In this document: positions 42,602-45,772 of the stretch, in pieces
Layout of the letters: the number at the start of each line of letters is the position of its first letter
Numbering within the stretch: the stretch's first letter is position 1
Origin: Deltaproteobacteria bacterium
Lineage (GTDB): Bacteria; Desulfobacterota; Desulfobacteria; Desulfobacterales; SURF-7
Length of the DNA: 45,772 nucleotides
Assembly: GCA_019307665.1 (NCBI GenBank)
Contig: JAFDJC010000001.1
Coordinates: 1 to 45,772, forward strand
Direction of reading: 5' to 3'
Notes under the pieces: model-generated
Told to the model about the DNA's origin: nothing
The model's input: the letters and a program-made list of their open reading frames with translations, nothing else
The model's database searches: none
Translations under genes and position numbers: made by a program

Positions 42602-43393
42602 TCACCCTTCTTGTACCATATTAACAAATTCCGGAAGCATAAGAATCTGTACATTCCTATCTTGCGGCATGTTAAGGATTGCCTGGAAATAGCAACCCGT
42701 GCATACATGAACCATACATTTCGTTTTGACGTTGTTTATCATATGATCTAAACCATCCGCCTTATAGCAGCAAGCTGGAGCACTTATGCGATTGATTGAA
42801 AGATCTTCTATTTTATCAAAAACCGTATTGGTTGATTTTAAATCCATGGGGACTGGTGAGAACTTTTTATGGAGTCGATAACAGCCTGCATAATAGTCAA
42901 TTTCCTTATTCCAATGCAAAGTGGTGATCGCACCACTTAATGCCTGTGGATAGAAAACTATGTTCTCGTTCGGAAAAGCATGCTTGTATATAGGATAACA
43001 AGGGGAACAGAAAATAATAATTCTTTTCGATCCAAGCTCCCTGGCTTTGTTAATGTTTAGGCCTACAAACTCTTTAGAAAGTGATCGGCATTCAGCCATT
43101 GCTTCGTCATCTTTGGCCTTAATTGCCGGACGATATAGATTATTCCCACAACAATATTCTTTTGACAGAAACGTATAATTGATTCCATCCCGATCCAGGA
43201 CTTTGGTAAATTGTTTTAAAATATGAGGTATAGTTCCAAGTATCTGACACCCAGTAATAATCGTATTTTCGGCCTGTTGGTCATAAGGCATCCCATGGGC
43301 ATCCATAACTTCGACCCGATCAGGTAAATCATTGCTTGTATTCCCTGTTGTACGGATTATTTCGACAGTGTTTTCGTCTAAGAGAGAATGCAT
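42602..43393 (-). CDS. Double CCG-domain protein (HdrB-like)
   Basis: 263 aa with AAGGAAG before the ATG. Two cysteine sets of the CCG type appear: Cys49, Cys81-Cys82 and 129-CSPC-132; then Cys171, Cys208-Cys209 and 231-CTGC-234. In HdrB such motifs bind noncubane 4Fe-4S clusters and reduce disulfides. Neither HdrA nor HdrC is adjacent; the nearest electron carrier is the ferredoxin-nitroreductase ~0.5 kb upstream on the same strand. It is probably a redox enzyme with an unknown disulfide or other electron acceptor. Confidence 0.8.
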   Translation of the reverse strand: MHSLLDENTVEIIRTTGNTSNDLPDRVEVMDAHGMPYDQQAENTIITGCQILGTIPHILKQFTKVLDRDGINYTFLSKEYCCGNNLYRPAIKAKDDEAMAECRSLSKEFVGLNINKARELGSKRIIIFCSPCYPIYKHAFPNENIVFYPQALSGAITTLHWNKEIDYYAGCYRLHKKFSPVPMDLKSTNTVFDKIEDLSINRISAPACCYKADGLDHMINNVKTKCMVHVCTGCYFQAILNMPQDRNVQILMLPEFVNMVQEG

Positions 43394-43445
43394 AAACTTC
43401 CTTTCTAATACTGTTAACTTCTATACTGTAACTAACGTGAATTCA

Positions 43446-43607
43446 TCACATATCATCTTTCCGGGCATTAAGAATCATTTCTTTTAATTCATCTGCGCTA
43501 AGAACATCATCCTTTCTACGATGTAGCATTCTATGGCAGTTAGCACAAACCGGAATGAGATCCTCATAAGGATCGATCACTTGCTCACCATCGAATGTAC
43601 TCACCTT
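43446..43607 (-). pseudogene. HNH endonuclease C-terminal remnant
   Basis: The minus strand reads DLIPVCANCHRMLHRRKDD followed by VLSADELKEMI and a stop: the last helix-and-zinc part of an HNH nuclease (CxxC-H-xx-H pattern). An in-frame stop just upstream (43608-43610) leaves no room for the rest, so the gene is cut at its 5' side. A GTG at 43602-43604 could only make 52 residues. It is probably what remains of a restriction-like nuclease. Confidence 0.65.
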
Positions 43608-43636
43608 TTAGAGGAACTTAATTTATCACACCATAT

Positions 43637-43655
43637 AAAAAGCCATTAGCTTTTT
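43637..43655. terminator. Short bidirectional hairpin with A/T runs
   Basis: AAAAAGC (43637-43643) and GCTTTTT (43649-43655) enclose a CATTA loop. It is located between the HNH remnant and the small frame at 43698. Weak by G+C content. Confidence 0.3.
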
Positions 43656-43697
43656 CAAGGAATCAAGGATTCCAGCGAATAATAATACTGGCCTATA

Positions 43698-43853
43698 TTA
43701 GGATCTGGAGCTGGTAATGTTATAGTCAGTCGGGCAACAGTTACTTATCTCAAGGATAGTTTTATCGGTATCCAGGAACTGTAGAATTTGATCTGATTTC
43801 ATATGAAACGTGTTTGTAGCTGCTACGTTCTGCAATGGTTTGTGCATTTGCAT
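43698..43853 (-). CDS. Possible small protein (51 aa) after the nitroreductase
   Basis: MQMHKPLQNVAATNTFHMKS then DQILQFLDTDKTILEISNCC and a short end. It begins 25 bases after the ferredoxin-nitroreductase stop on the same strand, with a GGAAG near the ATG. Residue composition is protein-like, but no family is recognised. It may be a genuine cotranscribed small gene, a decayed fragment or chance. Confidence 0.3.
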   Translation of the reverse strand: MQMHKPLQNVAATNTFHMKSDQILQFLDTDKTILEISNCCPTDYNITSSRS

Positions 43854-43878
43854 AGCAACTTCCGAGTCCCCTTTAAAC

Positions 43879-44808
43879 TTAGATCCATTTTATTTCAGGC
43901 TCTCTCCGCTCAATGAGACGGTGATATTTGACATCGGGGTGCCCTACTACCATTGCACCATAGGACTGGTGTTCTTTAGGTATGCCCAACCAATGCTTTA
44001 TTTTTTTATCCATATTAGCACCAGCTTGTACAAAACCCAAAAAACAAGCTCCAAGGCCCAGACTATGGGCCATCAACGAACAGTTATATAGGGCTACCGA
44101 ACAGTTGAATGGTGCCACAGAGTCAAAAGATTGACCGTGAGCTATGATTACTGCAGATCCATAAGGAAGAGGTCCATAGGCATGTTTATCTTTCTTATTC
44201 TTTAAAAAATCATACCACATGGCGTAATGACGCAAAGAGTATACTATTGATCGACCGAACTTCATCCCATAAAAAAATGCGATCGCACTATTCTGCATTA
44301 GTTTGAAACTATTTTCCATAAAGCCCTCGACCAGAGAGCGAAGCTCAGCTACTTTTTGATGATTTGAGACGACAACATAATTGACATCCTGTCGATTGCT
44401 ACCTGTCGGGGCATAACGACCAGCATCAATTATTCTTATCAATTGGTCTTTGGAGACCGGCTTATCTTTGAACAGACGAACAGATCTTCTTTCTCTGATT
44501 AATAACTGAAGGGCGTCCGCAGTGACTGCAGGTCCCGGCCCTGGTTTTAGACTTGTATCTGTCTCAACTTCCTGCTGAACAACAGCCCCTTCAGGACAAA
44601 CAGCCCAACAATGACCGCAAGCAATACAACCCTCTCCATATACAACCTGCATTTTCTTGTCTCTTAATTCAAGTACTAACGCAGGACAGTCTTTAACACA
44701 CTGACCGCACCCTATGCACTTATCGATGCTTACCTGAGGTGGTGTTATTCCTCGACCCCAAACCGCATCCTTTTTAGCGCTGTCAAGAAACTGTCTGTTT
44801 TCCAACAT
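43879..44808 (-). CDS. Ferredoxin-nitroreductase fusion protein
   Basis: 309 aa from ATG 44808 (a GGGG-rich site upstream; the open frame further up lacks one). The N-terminal module has two 4Fe-4S motifs, CIGCGQCVKDCP and CIACGHCWAVCP. A nitroreductase domain follows: RERRSVRLFKDKPVSKDQLI, APTGSNRQDVNYVVV and LMAHSLGLGACFLGF. This family takes electrons from ferredoxin or from internal clusters onto FMN; the acceptor is unknown. It is one of several redox genes in this accessory stretch. The histone-like copy 2 lies 65 bases upstream. Confidence 0.9.
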   Translation of the reverse strand: MLENRQFLDSAKKDAVWGRGITPPQVSIDKCIGCGQCVKDCPALVLELRDKKMQVVYGEGCIACGHCWAVCPEGAVVQQEVETDTSLKPGPGPAVTADALQLLIRERRSVRLFKDKPVSKDQLIRIIDAGRYAPTGSNRQDVNYVVVSNHQKVAELRSLVEGFMENSFKLMQNSAIAFFYGMKFGRSIVYSLRHYAMWYDFLKNKKDKHAYGPLPYGSAVIIAHGQSFDSVAPFNCSVALYNCSLMAHSLGLGACFLGFVQAGANMDKKIKHWLGIPKEHQSYGAMVVGHPDVKYHRLIERREPEIKWI

Positions 44809-44873
44809 GTGCCCCCCCTTCAGCAATATAGTTGTCAATGTACCCGGTAGATATTTTATGATGTTATTCCGGC

Positions 44874-45146
44874 TCAAGCCTTCTTTTTAGTGGTTTTCTT
44901 GGCAGCTGGTTTTTTCTTTGGTGCAGTTTTCTTAGCTGCTACTTTCTTCTTGGGTGCAACCTTCTTCTTGGCAGTTGTTTTTTTAGCTGCAACTTTTTTC
45001 TTTGGTGCAGCCTTCTTTTTTGCCGAAGTTTTCTTTGCCGGTTTAAATTCTTTCAGAATTACGTCTGCAATTTTGCCGAGTTTTTTGATGAGATCCTCAA
45101 CTTCTTTTTTCGCAGTCTTTAATCGTTTTTCCAGATCTAATGCCAT
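44874..45146 (-). CDS. Lysine/alanine-rich histone H1-like protein, copy 2
   Basis: 90 aa, beginning MALDLEKRLKTAKKEVEDLI, with a tail of KKK/AAP/ATT repeats. It is a paralogue of the protein at 39631-39903: equal length, same helix and same tail organisation, with scattered substitutions. The 5' leader (CTGAATTTATG region) is nearly identical. Here the gene follows a complete HU-like gene after 32 bases, so the two are probably cotranscribed nucleoid proteins. Confidence 0.9.
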   Translation of the reverse strand: MALDLEKRLKTAKKEVEDLIKKLGKIADVILKEFKPAKKTSAKKKAAPKKKVAAKKTTAKKKVAPKKKVAAKKTAPKKKPAAKKTTKKKA

Positions 45147-45178
45147 AAGATTTCCCCCTTCTGAATTTATGTTTATTA

Positions 45179-45463
45179 TTATTCCCTGTTAATTTTATCT
45201 CTCAACTCTCCAGAACACCTAAAAATTATAACCCTACGAGCATCCAGCATCAGATCCTCACCAGTTGCTGGGTTGCGTCCTCTTCTTACCTTTTTCTCTT
45301 TTACGCAGAACTTGCCAAAACCTGAGATCATGATATCTTCACCTGATGCAAGTGTCTGTTTTATGATTTCCAGCAGGTCTTCCATCAGTTCATATGATTC
45401 AGTCCCTGAAAGTTTCAGTTGCTTCTGGATTGTGTCTGCTATTTGTGCCTTTGTTAGTGTCAT
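45179..45463 (-). CDS. HU/IHF-family DNA-binding protein
   Basis: 94 aa. MTLTKAQIADTIQKQLKLSG forms the dimerising helices, IKQTLASGEDIMISGFGKFC the core, and RRGRNPATGEDLMLDARRV the DNA-embracing arm with the proline that kinks DNA (RNPATGE). The protein bends DNA non-specifically or weakly specifically; HU and IHF cannot be told apart here. AAGGATGGG precedes the ATG. A truncated second copy lies at 39931-40023. Confidence 0.93.
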   Translation of the reverse strand: MTLTKAQIADTIQKQLKLSGTESYELMEDLLEIIKQTLASGEDIMISGFGKFCVKEKKVRRGRNPATGEDLMLDARRVIIFRCSGELRDKINRE

Positions 45464-45772
45464 GGTTTCCCATCCTTGCCCCTTGAGAAATTGATTGTTG
45501 TAAGTTTGTAATATTTAAACCAGTATTATCAATTAACAATTGTGTCAAGGAAATAAATGTGTTATAAGAGATACTTATTATAAGCATTGTTACAGAGGAT
45601 ATCACAATTGATCAGCGACTGTTATAACATCCGAATGACGACAATTAAAATTCCCGGAATTTATAGTGGTTGTCATAATAACGTTCCGTTTCCATGAAAG
45701 GGATTTATGCATTGGGTAACACCGGCAACTCGTTGCCGGTGCCCGAAGGGCAAGAAGCTGTTCTCAAAATTT
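45464..45772. other. Upstream region of HU locus and window end
   Basis: The HU promoter block (TTGACA at 45543-45548 on the minus strand) is shared with the truncated copy. Further right is a perfect hairpin, CACCGGCAA/TTGCCGGTG (45720-45728 with 45733-45741), directly followed by GCCC-GAA-GGGC (45741-45751). No gene is recognised before the window ends. Confidence 0.5.

Noticed and set aside
44890..45192. Hydrophobic 100-aa plus-strand frame (and its twin at 39583-39897)
   Set aside because: Both are antisense readings of the lysine-rich histone-like genes, where AAA/AAG codons become Phe/Leu; not real membrane proteins.
1..45772. CRISPR array, tRNA/rRNA genes, riboswitch, phage module
   Set aside because: No regularly spaced repeats, cloverleaf-like sequences, rRNA segments, known riboswitch cores or phage structural genes were recognised by eye; a covariance-model scan would be needed to exclude small RNAs.

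Overview
The window looks like chromosome of an anaerobic Gram-negative bacterium, most likely a Desulfobacterota (Desulfobacterales-type sulfate reducer or relative). The inference rests on gene content: a DUF362/polyferredoxin pair, a double-CCG heterodisulfide-reductase-like protein, a ferredoxin-nitroreductase fusion, a Tat-exported aldo/keto reductase with a C-terminal cysteine cluster, several lipoproteins, and outer-membrane biogenesis genes (LptE, LolC/E). No rRNA, tRNA, CRISPR array or intact transposase was seen.

Layout. 1-4.2 kb (+): end of a DUF362 protein, a membrane polyferredoxin and a long-chain acyl-CoA ligase. 4.77-5.35 kb (-): a RelE/HigB-type toxin and Xre-type antitoxin. 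5.6-10.6 kb (-): a tight run of nitroreductase, PBP1A, RarD-like transporter, short-chain dehydrogenase and a small lipoprotein. 10.8-11.3 kb (-): DUF1232/J-domain fusion. 11.7-12.0 kb (+): two tiny genes. 12.2-16.3 kb (+): TetR regulator, SppA-type protease, cyclophilin, Era (broken by an internal stop codon) and an ATP-grasp protein, ending at a dispersed-repeat hairpin. 16.5-18.5 kb (-): hybrid sensor kinase. 18.7-19.1 kb (-): HicAB. 19.3-31.0 kb (-): a long chain reading rng, LysM-like membrane protein, yajC, secD, secF, cpoB remnant, dprA, topA, lolC/E, thiolase. 31.2-34.6 kb: leuS and lptE (+) converging on rpsT (-).

34.7-45.8 kb is accessory in character: redox enzymes (aldo/keto reductase, flavodoxin-like reductase, CCG protein, ferredoxin-nitroreductase), a CBS protein, KhpA, an SGNH hydrolase, an IalB-like secreted protein with a Sel1 fragment, a phosphoglycolate phosphatase, and two copies of a DNA-architecture locus (HU plus a lysine-rich histone-H1-like protein). 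One copy has lost most of its HU gene, apparently by deletion between two 6-bp ACCAGT repeats.

The recurrent theme is gene decay and small-scale rearrangement. Era and a small lipoprotein carry in-frame stop codons, cpoB and an HNH nuclease survive only as 3' pieces, a DUF1566 gene is fused out of frame to the tail of a formylglycine-enzyme-like gene, and HU is duplicated then truncated. No clearly new defence or mobile system was found. The best candidates for undescribed biology are the RR-motif micro-protein pair near 11.7-12.0 kb, the 21-codon leader gene coupled to an unknown 125-aa gene near 42.1 kb, and the expression design of the first toxin-antitoxin module (apparently leaderless toxin, strong-SD antitoxin with an A16 tract).
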